DNA of 64,000 nucleotides from Verpa conica (Eukaryota > Ascomycota > Pezizomycetes > Pezizales > Morchellaceae). The stretch is from positions 1,302,001 through 1,366,000 of the forward strand of contig JAUFSD010000006.1 of NCBI GenBank assembly GCA_033030425.1, read 5' to 3'. How positions within the stretch are numbered: position 1 is the stretch's first letter; every line of letters begins with the position of its first letter. This document shows, piece by piece, positions 1 to 13,080 of the stretch. The notes beneath the pieces are model-generated. The model was given only the letters and a program-made list of their open reading frames with translations. It did no database searches and was not told where the DNA came from. Position numbers and translations under genes: made by a program.

Positions 1-3000
1 AGCAGTAGATGTAGGTAGTTCTCGGGTACTGCTGCCTTTCACATCATCACCATTCCATCCCCCACTCTGACGGAGACGTTGGAAAACGGGGATTCTATTT
101 GTTTGGGTTCCTCGCGTACGACGACTGGGAAAGGTCACAAAGTGACGCACAAACGTGGTTTGTTGACGGTTTGGTTGGCGCCCCAACGAGTCCACGATCC
201 AATGGCATGCTGCCGCGTGCTCGTCGCTGTGAGGCCCCTCTTTGGATTAGGTGAGGGGTGCGGCTTAAAAGCTTGGCTTGCTATTGGATGTGTCCCTTGT
301 GATCTCCTCCCCCCGCAACAAATATTGCAACGGAACAGTCGGTCCTCTACGAAACCGAGCCTAGCCGAGTCTGGGTCGTTTCGTCGTTAAACACCGGAGC
401 GACCTCCCTCAACGCCATTCAAATTGCCTGAATGTTTTTCCTTCGTTTGCTATTATTCATCACTCGCTGTTTGTGGCTGAGGCTGATGTAAGTAGGTGTT
501 TATGTCCATGTACTTATGCATATTATGCGGACGTAGGACAAAAGTGGCGGTAAAATAAGGAGCCGAGTATTTATCTGAAATGCGGCACGGCTCCCTGACA
601 AATATAGAACTTAGGCCTCCTCCTTGAAGGGTCCAGGATAGAATGTAGAACTCTTGAGGCTGTGAGTTGATGCACTTATGGAATCATCGATCATGGGTTT
701 AATACGGCCGTCGGGATCTCGGCCGGGGTTTGTGGCAATTGTCACGCTGTGATTTCCAGCGCCGACACCTTGTGCTTACGATTTATTACCCGGCTTCAAC
801 ATAACTCCTAATAACGTCGTTTCAACCTTCTAGCACCAACCAGTACGTTCGATGACAATCGCAACATCCTCCAAAGAATCTGACAAACATATGAGTTATA
901 TTGAAAATACTTGCCATGCAAGGACAAGTCATAATTATTCATGTCAACCTCCCAAAGGAATATTTTTTCCTCTGACTGCAGCGGAAAATAGCCCGGATGA
1001 AACCTGGATAAAGCTCATTCGGACCACGCTTTCCTTGGCGGCCGAAATAAGACTTTGGACATCGGGAGTGAATCCTTGGGTAGAAATTTTTTTAAAGATC
1101 AACCCGTCGATCAGATGCAAGCTTAAGTCTCGCCTCCGCTCAATTAGCTATTAACAGATCTGGCCAGACGGATAAATCGATGACAGATATCTATTCGAAA
1201 CCATGGTTAAAGGGCTTTAACTATCACAGTATGTCACTCGCAAATAACTACGTCGGTCACGCGAGATCACTCACATATATACATATACTACAGAAGCCGG
1301 CTAAATACATGTAGATTTATCGAGTCATAAGCCTCAAAGTGCTTTGTATTAAACTAACAAGGTGGTGTGTACATATGATAGTTCTTGGCGGAAATAGGGT
1401 GGACGACATGTATGTAACTTTGGAAATTCTATCCTTCACTCCATGCAAGAAAGTCCTACACCACAGATAGTTGAAATAGAGAAAAATCATTTGTATATTC
1501 CATTAGACTGCCTGTGGGCCTTTGTATATATTAGGGATCACATCACATCGAAATTCTTCGTAGAAGTTGCCAGCCCCACCACAGCTCAGCCACCACACCA
1601 TGGGACACCAAGCGCTCTAGACCATGTACAGCCAAAAATAAGCGCCTCCCTGTTGGTGCTCCCACGAAGTATATTGGCTGAAGATTTTAAATGGTAAAAC
1701 TTCTGCAGATGACTGGTTGCCCGAACTAACTACTAAAACCATCGATACGAAAGAGAAGGTGTTAGAGATGCATCAGGTCCCCTCCCTTTAGTCCTTCACT
1801 AATGTTTATTTTTATGGTCGGATATTACAGCCCACCTCTACTCCTGACCTTTAGCTTCTCTAGTAATACTTCTCCAACCAGAAACCGTTATCAGCGCAAA
1901 AAAAACCGGGATTCCGTTTTTGATCTACAGCGGGTACGACCACAAATATTCATTGCGTACCGAATTGGCGAATGAGTGGGAGTTACAAGTTAACCTTGGA
2001 GGGCCATTGATAAAATCTCGTTGGCCAAGTTTGATATCGATCCACTTACCTAATCGCTATGGCACAGGAGCGATGCCGTTTCAGTTTTTGTGGCTTTTCT
2101 GAAGCGCCTGAAATACTTACTGTGGGTTTCAGTGTAATCAGGGTATTTTAAGGGCACTAATCTCTCGCTAGGTATATCTGATCACACCCCACCACTATTC
2201 CGCGTTTAGGTTTTACCTTTTACCGCGCGTGTCTTTAAAAGCTGCCTTGATGCCGTACGCAACATAGAGCTTAAGGTCACTGAAAATGTTACTATAACAC
2301 GAGATGTTGAAATCCCTGTACGAGATGTTGGAGAGGACAAGCTAGGCCAGAAAGCTCTCGTTTCTCTGATTGGTGAAATTTTAGAAGCAGCGTTCGGCTT
2401 TCATCAACTCATCAAAGCGCGTAAGCCTAAGGAGAAAGGAGAGTAGATTTTTTCTGAGTGGGAGTTTCGACTCTAATCAGGTTTACAAGGACTCTAGAGA
2501 TTGGTTATGGATGCTTAAGTTGTGAGCGAGTCTCCCCAGGGCGAAGCAGTAAAAAAGTTCATGCAGTGCCAGTCTTGGCAGACCAAAACTTTTAGTAATT
2601 CTTTATTATACCCAATTCGCTGGCCCTTTTCTACATGAAATAGATAAAATAATTAAGTCTCTACAAAGGCCTCGATCTACGACAGCCATTTCGCACTGAG
2701 ACAGAGGTTATTAGAACAAAGAAAAAGCACCGAAAGCGATCGATCGTATAATATAGGCCGCTCGATTGCGTGATCTCTCTGGGGTTGGGTAAGCTACGAG
2801 TGATCCTATATGATGAGACAGTTAAGTATACCATGGGGCCAACCAGGGGTCATCACGCAAGGCGCTTAGGTCAAGATACTAACCGACGCTATTGGGTAGC
2901 ACAAAGGACACATACCAGTATCCTCAAAGGATCAATTACAGCTGTAAACCAGGATCGGCCGGGAGAATAAACACAGTACTGCTCCCCCGGAATCTCGATT

Positions 3001-3951
3001 GTGACCTTCATAAATTCTAAAATCAAGTTTTCGAATTGGAGATAGAAAAATCCCGTCTTGCTTTCCCGCACCCCCGAGAATGAAACGTGTTCCTGTGTGA
3101 TCAATTGATCACGGGTGTCTTCTAGATTTTGCGTGTGGGTTACACTCGGCATGCTTATGTTGGTAGTAATATACCTTACATCATGTTGACGATCCTTTTC
3201 AGAAATTTGTGATATTAAAGCTATATTCGAAAGTTTTAAACTTGCGCTTTTCCAAGTCCCTAGATGCTGACCAGTAGTAATTGGATATTATGCCCCGCTG
3301 CTTAGGTTTCAAGTTAGTGAGCACCTTAACGCTAGCCCAGTATAAAGTTCTGGCGAGTATGTAAACATATATTTCGTTCCTATTAGATGGGGTTATATTT
3401 CTGGATACGTTATACCTGTCGCTTCCGGGTACTATGGAGGTCCAAGCTCAACGCCACCAAATATTTACCAGCACGGGGAACCCCGCATGAGCACATCTAC
3501 CTACCAGCCAGAAGCTAGGAACCTTCTTGCCTCCAATGTTTTTATCGTTTCATAGCGAGGACTGGGTGATCGAGATGACAACACAATATATACTCCTTCA
3601 TCAGACGTGGCAGAACTGTAACGCTTGCCTACTGACCAATTGCGGACGACTAACAGCCGGAGGAAAATATCGCTGACCTATCCCTTGTAATGTTAGAAGG
3701 TTTGAGAATTCTTCAGGGGCTACCAAAAGAAGTAATTTACATTGGGTTAAGCATTGTAGGCGAGAGAGCTGCTCTGAGCCTATGATTAAGTCACATAGTA
3801 TCACTCGATTACGGTAGACATTTTTCTCTCATGGACTTTTGGTCTAGTTTAAGTGTATTCGAAGATACATTATAATAGAAGATATATAATATACATGTAT
3901 TTTTACATTTTTCACACAAGAATTGCATGTAATAACACACCTAAGGGCTCA
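1..3951. other. gene-poor AT-rich region
   Basis: No complete gene is recognisable in these 4 kb. Open stretches are short, lack familiar domains and overlap on both strands. The only segments that look possibly coding are two open stretches near 1.85-2.45 kb, the clearer of which is listed separately. No tRNA or long repeat was seen. Confidence 0.5.
2210..2446 (+). other. possible orphan terminal exon or gene remnant
   Basis: A 78-codon open stretch begins directly after a good 3' splice site (CGTTTAG) and ends in TAG. It has no in-frame ATG. The translation has balanced, protein-like composition, with charged residues around DVEIPVRDVGEDK and a basic tail ending KARKPKEKGE. I do not recognise a family. 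Another open stretch (about 1845-2102) lies just upstream in a different frame and contains YSGYDHKYSLRTELANEWE. The two may be exons of one gene or pieces of a decayed one. No promoter or start exon could be identified, so this is only a hint. Confidence 0.2.
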
Positions 3952-5619
3952 CTACCGAAGTTTCATTCTCTTCCCTCCCCTTTCACCGTCTGCTGCGCTA
4001 GTTTCGGTCCTCTTGGCACTCTCAACTGGCTGGGCCCAACTCCCAATCTTTGCCAAGGCGCCTTTTAGGATCTTCTTTTCCCCCAATCTGACTTCAACTG
4101 CAATTCTCTTCCTGCCCTGGACATTCTCATCACGCAAAGTAGTTTCGTCTTCCTCAATACTAGTACCATATCCACTCAATCGTTTCTCCAAAATCTCCTC
4201 TAGAATTTTTGCAATATCCTTCGACTTTTTCGCTTTTGTAACCTTCCCCTTCCCCTTGAGCAAATCAAACTCTTCCTTTGGGAGTAAAAAGCTGCCTATC
4301 ACAGCAAAAACTTCCTCTGGGATCTCTAGGTCAGTGCTTATGTCAAACGCATCGTCAAGAACCCCCTCATCGAGTAGGTAGTCTATCCGTTCTCTTTTGT
4401 CACCTTCATCAAGGTTTTTTCCTGCAATTCCTACAATAAGGTCGGAGGAGATCTCTGCCACGTCGTATTGTGCATAGTTGGGAGTGATATAGCCGTATCT
4501 GCGGAGAAGATCAGAACGTGGGAGAGGGCCATAATCATTGAAGAGTTCGCCGCCGGCGGGGACGGAGCGAGTTGTGCGCATCTCTAGTGTTGTTGGTGTT
4601 TGGAATAGGCGACACTGATTGGTTAGCTGATTTATCCGATTGGACCTAATATGTCAATACGGGTAACAAACGTTATTTCGGTCAGCGTCCGCATTTAGCA
4701 TGTCAGCCATTGGGACCATTCCCTTGTAAAATTTACCCTCTTCCTCATCGTTCGAGTCGTCGGGATCCTCAGCGGTTTTGGCTTGATCTGCAAGAACTTC
4801 TAGATCGAATGAGTAGCTCATGATGATACTACCCATTCTATGCGCTGCATCAACTAAGCTCCCGATTGCATCGATTGCTAAATCCGGCGCAATGTCGGTA
4901 TCACTAAAAAGTTCGGCGTGTTTCTATTTTAATCAGTAAAAACTCTAATTAAACCACGTGTTTTATCCGATGGAGAAGCGGAAACGAACCTTCACAATAG
5001 GCCACAATTTTCCACGAAACAGCTCATCAGCTTCCTCCTTTCCGATTTTTGCGAGAACCGCGCTGGTCTGGAGTTCCGTGAGTTCTTCGCTGGACCAGTA
5101 CATCAGCGTGTCGAAGGAAAGCGGGAGAATGCTTATGTACGGCCTCCATGGCGAGGACGGTCTTGTCTCGTAGATGAGAACTAAAATGAGTGCCTGGAGA
5201 AAGAGATTTTATTTTAGCCTCTAATATATATTTTGTTTTGTCAAAAATATTTGTATGTACCAGCCAAGGATCCAGAGAGGTTAATTCTTCCCGGAGCGTT
5301 TGGAATAGCTCTGAATTTTCTAGGGAAAGCACACTAGAGCGTGGAACCGTAAAGACCGTTTCATCTTCCTCGAGTGGGGAGATCGTAACTATAGTGAAAC
5401 AGGACGTTAATTTATGGAGGCGAGACGCGAAGAAAAAAAAATTCTAGAAGGATCAAACACACCAACGCCTCTCCCAGCAGATGAACTGCGTAGATCTGTC
5501 AATCTAATCTTCGGATTCAAGGTGACATTACTAGAATCCGTGAGCCAGGCGGTGAAGGCGCTGTTTAACTCGACAAATTGGTCGTCAAGATCCATCTCCA
5601 TTGCGGTGGTTGGATGCAA
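3952..5619 (-). CDS. RKM4: SET-domain ribosomal lysine methyltransferase (Rkm4-like)
   Basis: Predicted SAM-dependent SET-domain protein that monomethylates a lysine of a 60S ribosomal protein (eL42 in yeast, from family knowledge). Five exons join in frame: 5619-5463, 5388-5261, 5193-4990, 4923-4672 and 4614-3952, giving 467 residues, normal for this family. The split SET motifs are visible: AGRGV near the N-terminus, then MADMLNADADRNN and, across the last intron, GGELFNDYGPLPRSDLLRRYG. A helical substrate-binding-type domain and a basic tail (GGKRMKLR) follow. All four introns are 57-74 bp with GT and AG ends. One donor is GTTCGT, a form also used in TRM5. The start is the first ATG of the conserved exon. 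A TCACGTG box lies 57 bp upstream. Assignment to Rkm4 rather than Rkm3 or another SET protein rests on similarity from memory. Confidence 0.8.
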
Positions 5620-5675
5620 AGGATGGAGGACACGTCACGCTACAGAGTCACGCATGAGAAGTGAAGGGGGGCGGT

Positions 5676-5681
5676 CACGTG
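5676..5681. promoter_or_regulatory. CACGTG box upstream of RKM4
   Basis: The palindrome CACGTG in the context GTCACGTGGG lies 57 bp upstream of the RKM4-like start. It is a Cbf1/bHLH-type E-box by sequence. The same TCACGTG core occurs upstream of the ASH2/BRE2 gene and between VPS51 and the DUF3807 gene. Binding is inferred. Confidence 0.4.
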
Positions 5682-7863
5682 GGTCTGCGGCTCTTGTCGA
5701 GGCTCTGCGGTAAGCTCCGACCAGCTTCAACCAGCCCAGCCCCACGCGACCTGTCAAATTATTATGCATCCATCACTCACCACGCGTAGTTTTACAGTGA
5801 CGGCGGTACCTCCGCCCCAGGGCTGATGGTGGCAGTGACCATGGACGCCAATCATCGAATAATCGAAATCTAATAAAAAGGAAAGGAAGAAGGAAACAAT
5901 TCCCTGGGGACCGTGCAATTCTCAACCTGAGGGAGATCGGCGATGATTTCACCATCGATCGCGATGGATATTCCAGTAATCACTTCGGAACAAAAGGAAC
6001 GTTTATTTGCAGTGTCCACGTGAGTTAGTTGTGGAACCTTGGGATAACGCTGACCGATTCAGTGAATGTTCCTGGGATCACCGATCCATGTCACGTAATA
6101 CGCAAGCAGGGCTGAATAGGAAAGGGACGAATAGTCTCTCTTGCAAGAGTATGGCGGGGCCGAAGATATGCAGGGCCGAGTACAATTCCCCGCAGTTCCA
6201 ATAGAAGTCTATCGTTTTTGCTATGATCTAGGTATACCTTGCCGGCATGGCCCTCAAGCGAATTTATCCATCTTCGGGTCTGGTCCACTGGGTGGCAGGG
6301 TACTGGACTATAGTACAGTCACTGATCTCGCAGCGAATATCATTGCTATCCGCGCTACATTGCTGCCCTGAGTTGCAGATATATCGCGCCTTTCTCGGCA
6401 AGGCTTTTATCTAACTAAAATGCGCCGTCACGAGCCCGCCATTAGAAGCTCAAGGGTAAATCCTGGTTACTCTAAATATGTGCATCGGAGGAGCTCCTAT
6501 CGACAAAGGACAGCCTTGATGAGGGAATTCATACTTGGTCGTAATCGACGAGAATTACCCCTGACCCAATTCTCGTCAATCCAATAGGATATACTGCTAA
6601 TTTGTTTAATTAATAGATCGAGGACTTAAGTAAATATTGGTTTGACCTAGGTTATTTTGATAAGAAATGCCTCAAGGGCAAGCGGAGGGACACTATCCAG
6701 GTTTATGGAGTGGTTCTAGATTCCCGCCTTTTGGGTCATGGTGTTTATATCTATGTACAGAATTTACCGGTGGTTCATGTGAGTGGGGGTCTTACAGCTG
6801 TTGGTTTAAGTTCTGCAAGCTACTATATCTTTTATATAGCACAGGGCTCATTTGTTTTGTATTTTTCGGGTTCTAGGAATTATTTCCCTAGAACTAGTGG
6901 GGGCAACAATTAGAATTTCAATGACCATTTCAGGTAGTTGTCTTTTAATAAAGTCGTAACCAATAGCGCGTGAAGATTATACAAACCCCCTCAGATTTCC
7001 ACTTAGAAAAGCTTCTAAGATTCTAGGGATAGGTTGATTGAGAATAGATCATGTTTTGTAGAAAGATCTAGGGTTATGAAATAGTAAATTAGCTATTAAT
7101 TAGGGTGAAGATAGTACTGTAAAAGATGAACATAAGCTAATGGTTATCTTATTATATATAGTAAATGCTTAATTCCTGATATGACAACTACATGTGGATT
7201 ATTTGTAGCCAACTATCCTGGTAATATATATTTGTGGAATTGGAAGTCTAAAAGCTTTTTATACAAAAATAACAGAAAACTAGTATAACTCTCAGTTCCA
7301 TGTATCCTTGGTCGTTATCGATGTATCTAGCATGCCGAGTGATAAATGATGACACTTATTAAAAGTAGTATATCTATGCTGCTTCGTCCTGGGTTTCTCC
7401 TTTTTTATGGATTAAAAATGTTTACCAAATTTAGAATCGTGCCTGCAAATAAGATCATCTTTCTCTTGAACTGGTACGTTTATCATGTTCGGGCATGAGG
7501 AGGCCATGCTGAATTAATATCTCGACACAAGATCTCTTATAATATAATCCCAGAATAGCAAGACCGTTGAGACTCTTTCAGATAACTTACAGAACATCAA
7601 GAATAATCAAATTAGTAGATATAGAAACTCAAATGTGATAAAAGTGAATTTACTATCGGGGTGAGTTCATAGATTAACACTGGAGAAAAAAAGTAGAGAT
7701 TCAGGTGCCTGTCCCGAGCACTATTCTGGTCTATAAATTGATTACCGGTGGTATATCTTTGGATGGGTCATTTTTTTCAAAACAAGTTCTCATCTCCCTT
7801 TGGGCCAATTGCCAATGATACGGGTAACTACTTGGAAGGTAAAAGTTCGAGTGATAGCGTATG

Positions 7864-7936
7864 AAAAGGATATATGAATGAATGAATGAATGAATGAATT
7901 TATCATTTAAGTACATGCAACCCAAAAGGATATATG
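7864..7936 (-). mobile_element. short 5'-truncated retroposon-like insertion with 13-bp target duplication (copy A)
   Basis: A 47-bp insert (7877-7923) is bounded by an exact 13-bp direct repeat, AAAAGGATATATG, at 7864-7876 and 7924-7936. Read on the minus strand, the insert begins GGGTTGCATGTACTTAAATG and ends in a tandem ATTC tail. The same body and tail recur at 49.3 kb inside a different direct repeat. Variable-length target duplications, different 5' ends and a simple-repeat 3' tail are the hallmarks of target-primed reverse transcription by a LINE or SINE. The parent element is not in this window. The assignment to a non-LTR source is inference. Confidence 0.55.
7876..7899 (+). repeat. 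GAAT microsatellite, six units
   Basis: Six perfect GAAT units. They form the simple-repeat tail of the short insertion with flanking direct repeats; the first G overlaps the end of the left direct repeat. Confidence 0.9.
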
Positions 7937-9171
7937 TACTAGTAGGCTATTTTTACTACTTGTGTTACTGATTGTTGGTAGATTCTCATACGTTACCCAG
8001 ATATACGTAACTACTAATGGTATATTCTTTTCTATTGGACCAATGGTATTCAATTCGTGGGTAGCGTAGTATTCTGGATAGGTGGCCTGGATTTGCACTA
8101 TATTCAAGTGAGCTGGCTTATCAATTTTGGCATATTTGGCGCTCTATAAGTGGATCGACATAGATATCACTAATCGGAGATTTGTTGGTTATACTACTAG
8201 CTATGATGAGAATAGAGTAAAGCGATAAGTTACGGGAATTATCTTGGTGTTCTTCCTGAAGACTACCAGTCCAAGGACCCTCTTGCTAACTATTAGAGAT
8301 AAAGGGCAACTAATTTTTCAGCAATTATCACAATAAATGGAGGTTATAGGGTATGTGGAGTCAATTTCACTGCTAAGGTAGTAATTAGCTATTTTAGGCT
8401 CTGGTTAGACTTAAATTTAAGGGTCGGTAATTGGCTATATTTGATGGCCTAATCATGATTAAATAATTGGAATTAGTGAAATAAAGGGTCTACTTTAGCC
8501 TTTCAGAAAATAGATCATTAGTATGCCTTCTATGGGTGAATACTGTATATTACATCACATCCGAGAACCATTAATTCTAAGTCTTAATATGATAAGAAAA
8601 CGATGTAGTAACCTCTATTGGTGGATAATCGGGCTATAGTTGATCTAAGGCATCACCTGAAAACGAATGGGGATGAGGGGAAGCTATTTAACAAAATATA
8701 GGGTTCTATTAGAGCGAAAGGTGGACTGCCTAGAAAACTAATAAAGAGAGATCTATTCCGGTGAATAGTTTAGTTTTGTCTTTGCTGTTTTCTTGTACTA
8801 AGCCCTCGGGGGATCTTTTAAGTTACACATTATGTTACTTCTCATGAAATTTTTGACTAAACTCAGCTTATGATATATCCGTAAACCTCACACAGCTACA
8901 TAAACTACAAGCACTTGCCATTGATGACACCACAACAGGGACATCTCTTTCCTCTAATCCATAACTCCAGAGTCATGGCAGATGCCTCTAGAGTAGGGCG
9001 TAAATTTCTCCGCCTACCTACCATAACGTCATAATAAGAAAAGAAAGAATTTAAACGCTAGAAAGAATAAAATATGCATACAAGTTAAAAAATTTAACCA
9101 CCCGCCCCTGGACTAAACTGGAACCAAAATAAAATAAGTCATACTCATAACCATCCATCTATTCATTGCAG

Positions 9172-10710
9172 TCATTCAGTAGTAGCTTTATATAGTATGG
9201 TTGTAACATACTATTAATCCGCCTAATTAGCTTATTTTCAATCATTGACTCCAATGGCCCCCAAAGAAAACATACCTTCTTCCTATACCTCGTGGTTGCA
9301 CTTACTGCAAGAACTTGTTGCTTGATACTACTCGTCGCAAGGTGATTCAATACTACGTGGTTCGGGATATTCAGCACACTCGCGTCATCCTTCATCGCAC
9401 CATTCGTGTTCAAGATAACTTTCTGTAGCATCATCGGCAGGCTCGGCGGTGCCGGGATATCACCATCATTGGACCCGATCCTCTTTCCACTGGTACTATG
9501 GCCATCAGCATCGTCGTCGCCATACCCGTCGACAAACTCTCGGAGATAGCCGGGTATCTCGTTGGTGTAACGTTTGTTAGTTCGAGTGAGCGTTGCCATG
9601 ATGTTTTGTTGATGTGGAGGGTGGTCTGTGTGGTGATGGCCGTGGGGGTGGGCATTTGGTGAATTGAGGGACTCCGGGGTGAGCTGGCGGCCAAGAGGTG
9701 GCATGTCGTCGGCATTGACTTCGAGATAGTTTACTAGGATACCGGTATGATCGACAGCGGTAGGTAGCGCATCAGATGTCCGCATCTCCCCGTCAACGAT
9801 GAACTTGAGATGGTGTGTTCCGGGGGGGAGCGGAACGACAGCCGACCAGGTGTCATCGGTTGCGCTAGGAGATGGGGGAGGAGAGTTTAGCATGTGTGAT
9901 TGTAAAGTAGATTTCCACATGTCGAGGTGGATAAGAGTAGGATGGATGAATGGAGTGGGTGAGGTGAGGATATGAGGGTAGAAGGGCATACCTTCTGCTC
10001 AGTTTGAAACGTTTTCTCCAGTTGGAGAAGGTCCCGGTAACATATACCCTGTCTTCACCAGCATCTGGCCATTGGATAGGCGTGGGAATGGTCCTCGTAT
10101 CCGCCACATCGACATCATCCTCATCGATAGTGGCCGTCGATGCCATGCTGCCTCTCCTCGGGATTCCATCCGCACCCACTCCACCAGCCACAGAAGGTGG
10201 TAGTGCAGACCCTGGGGGGACATCTTCATTGCCAACCGCCCTACCGGTAGCGATTGTCAATGGTGTACTAGGGGCTGTCTGTTTGGGAACCATCATGGGG
10301 GTTTTCGATGAGGTGTCATCGTCATCAGGCGGTGGCTTGGGGGACCAGTTTGCGTTCGCTCCAGACCCGGAAATTGTTTCGGCGATGCTCTCCCTCCGGG
10401 GCTGCGTGATATACCTGGGATCGGAGTTGCGTGCGGATAAATGATCATCATTTTGGGGGGCTAAACCTGCGGGGAGAGAGGTGGGGTGGTGCCTTATGGA
10501 GGCGGGGGGTTGGAGGCTATTTCTTCGGGCACCTTTTGTACGGGACGCGTCTGACGCGTTGGAGACGGCACGGGCAGGGAGGTTAGCTGCAGGTGGAGAT
10601 GGGTGAGCAGAGGTGGGGGAAGAGTGAGCAGAATGATGAAAGAGATGATGCTGTTGGTGTTGGTGTTGCTGCTGCTGCTGCTGTGGGGGGCGGGAGGGGT
10701 TATTGCCCAT
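9172..10710 (-). CDS. AMPK/SNF1 kinase beta subunit (Gal83/Sip2-like)
   Basis: Scaffold subunit of the SNF1/AMPK energy-sensing kinase. It binds glycogen-like carbohydrate and links the catalytic and gamma subunits. Three exons (10710-9992, 9864-9276, 9210-9172) give 448 residues. The protein starts MGNNPS, where Gly2 fits N-myristoylation, and runs into a polyglutamine/histidine tract and a long Ser/Pro-rich region. The carbohydrate-binding module is split by the 127-bp intron: RVYVTGTFSNWRKRFKLSR before it and PGTHHLKFIVDGEM after it. The C-terminal ASC domain reads EIPGYLREF, then LNIPNHVVLNHLA, and ends RKKYVTTILYKATTE. That last strand lies in a 39-nt terminal exon, which a simple open-frame scan would miss. 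The family call is secure; which yeast paralogue it matches is not. Confidence 0.9.
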
Positions 10711-10891
10711 GGCTTCTTTCTTGCAGCGGGCCGGTTTAACGGTGGGCTTGAGGAGATGCTTGATAAGGGCTATCCCGATGTCGATGAGAGGATTTAGAAG
10801 CCGGTGTCGGATAGCAGATGTGATGTGATGGGGTGGGATGGTTGATGCAGGTATGTCGGTTAAGCTAAGGGAGGTAGGTGTGTCACGACGT

Positions 10892-10910
10892 TTTTTTTTT
10901 GGGGGGGGGG
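10892..10910 (+). repeat. adjacent homopolymer tracts (T then G)
   Basis: A run of about ten T is followed directly by about ten G, roughly 180 bp upstream of the AMPK beta start, in the presumed 5' leader or promoter. Such tracts are prone to length error. Confidence 0.7.
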
Positions 10911-13080
10911 GTGGTGGAGATGGCGGAGAGGTGGAGAGGTGGTGCTGCTATTCGGGTTAGGATTCGGCGGGTGGTTTTCGGGTGGTGAATGAAAGGGTGA
11001 GTGATTACCGACTATCAGAAGAGCCAATGCACCAAGAAGCAGCTACCCGGTCTAAGGCAACAACAATAAATGCACGCAGGGCACAGTGAGATAACAAAAT
11101 ACTCGCAGATGCCCGCTTCTTTCTGTAGGGAGTTGCTGAAAACCAGAGTACTGTTGGTTCTACTGCTGCTCTGAGGGAATGCTGCTACTCCTAGAATGTC
11201 ACTGCTCATGTCGGCTGAACTTCCTTTAGCAAAGAGGCAAAGCGGTGCTATTACTATTTGAGTAGTAGATAGAGTACCTGCACTCTAGTCGTATATACTA
11301 TGTCCTGCCCTGTCTATCCGTCCTATGTCCTCTGCTTTGTGCTCCGTCCATTGCATGCTGTTTCTCCCTCTAAACAGGGAACATCGAGACGGCATCACAC
11401 AGCTCGGCTAAGGAGCTCTTCTCTTCCCCACCAAGTTCCCCACAAATGCCCCTCCCCCGGTCGCCTTGGCATTTCCCCGGGAAACCTCATAATTCAGGCT
11501 GTAACATCTAGCAGAGGGTACCTACAAGGTGGAAGAGGTGCGCCCAATCAATCTGAAATAACAATAGAGTACAGGCGTTGAATTCGCGCAAAACATCGAT
11601 CGATGAGGGGCGTGAGGTGTTTATTCTGTGCCGCTGATGATCATGACGTACAGAGTTGTTGATGTTGTACCGAGGTAACCGTTGCATGCATCATCACTCG
11701 TGGGTTAGGGCTATGCCGTAGAAGTTTTACATTTAGTCTTCTGGGTATGGTCGAGTAAGCAGAGCGTGAAGATCGCGGTCCTACCCTTATTGACAAATTG
11801 AATAATGCTATGTCTTTTAAAGGACATTTTAGTGATTTTTCTTCCCGTTATACGTTAAGGTCTGAATTTAGGACGAAAAATATCTTATGTGTTCTCATCT
11901 GGGAAAAGGTGAGTTCTTTTTTTTCTCAGTAATTACATGAGTCTTTCGGCTAGCTATGGTAATGGGAAAAGATGAGTGATTAAGACCTTCAAATTAAGGT
12001 AATAGATACATGTATACATGTAGGTGCCACCCCCCCCTCAGAGAATCTACACGCCGTACCAAAAAAAAAAAATTATCTTTGCCCAAGATAGAAGGTCACT
12101 ATCATATATTTCTTGTAGGATTCTATGGTTCGAGCAAATAAGAGTCTAAATTTAGACGGTATTTTGTATTGAGGCTAGCATGTACATATTTATTCGAAGA
12201 AGTTAATTAGAGGTACATACGCTTATATAGATGTAGTTCAAATTAAGCATTTTTACCGCTTGGAAATAGGTGATACTCCTGAGATATAATTACTGCACGA
12301 GATATATTAGGCATTAGTCTAGTCTGTTTCAGAAAATATCGTGCAGCGATGAGTAGGTAATGTATAATATCTGTGTATCTTCTGACCTAAATTCGGGATA
12401 ATTTATTCTAGTAGGCTAAATATATGATGGTTACAGGGTTTTTAATATCCTTGGACACGCTTTTGCGCGGTAATTATAATTAAAATGACCTGAGTATAAT
12501 TAAAGGTGTAATTTATTAGGATCTTGGGGTGGGTTTATAGCTAGCTCGTAATGAAGGATATGAATTAAGTTAGATGATCATGGAAGCGATATATGCATGT
12601 AATACTTAGGCTAAGGTCTTACTCTCTATCCTATATAGTATAATTGTCATTCTGGTAAACTTCGCGCGTCGTTGTTATCTATATATTACTATTCTTCGTA
12701 CTTATTGATATGTGGTTCAGGTGGAGGGTAGCTATATAATATGTATCTATATTATAACGTCTGCTTAAGTATAAATTTCAGTACTTTGGGCGGTGGGTAT
12801 AGAACACAGCTGATTTGTAGGTCACAAAAACCGAGTGATACTCAATGACTCAGGTTTCCACTCAATACAAAGCTAATAGACCACTAGCTATTATTAATTC
12901 TATTAACCATTAAACATAATCACAAGAAATTAGAATAGAATACTTGTCACTAGCATTTCTTAGGTATAAAATCTATATTTCTCTTGACTTTTCATAGCCT
13001 GGACCCCTAGATTGAACTATTCTGGTGACTTTTTCTGCAGATGAGACGCACTGGCTAGCTACATTTAGTTTAGACTTTAC
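10911..13080. other. intergenic region, mostly AT-rich
   Basis: The first several hundred bases are of mixed composition and probably hold the promoter and leader of the AMPK beta gene. From about 11.7 kb the sequence is TA-rich with stops in all frames. No gene, tRNA or long repeat was recognised. Confidence 0.5.

Larger units (their letters stand above)
5682..9171. other. gene-poor AT-rich region
   Basis: About 3.5 kb without a recognisable gene. It is TA-rich and full of stops in all frames. It contains a six-copy GAAT microsatellite that belongs to a short tailed insertion with flanking direct repeats, listed separately. The somewhat more GC-rich patch at 6.0-6.4 kb holds only short, unrecognisable reading frames. 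Confidence 0.5.

Noticed and set aside
852..1154. 100-codon plus-strand frame in the 5' gene desert
   Set aside because: No recognisable motif and no splice partner; it is within chance expectation for a region this long.
6300..6370. Translation containing YSTVTDLA, which resembles a read-through tRNA gene
   Set aside because: No acceptor stem, anticodon arm or intact T arm could be folded on either strand.
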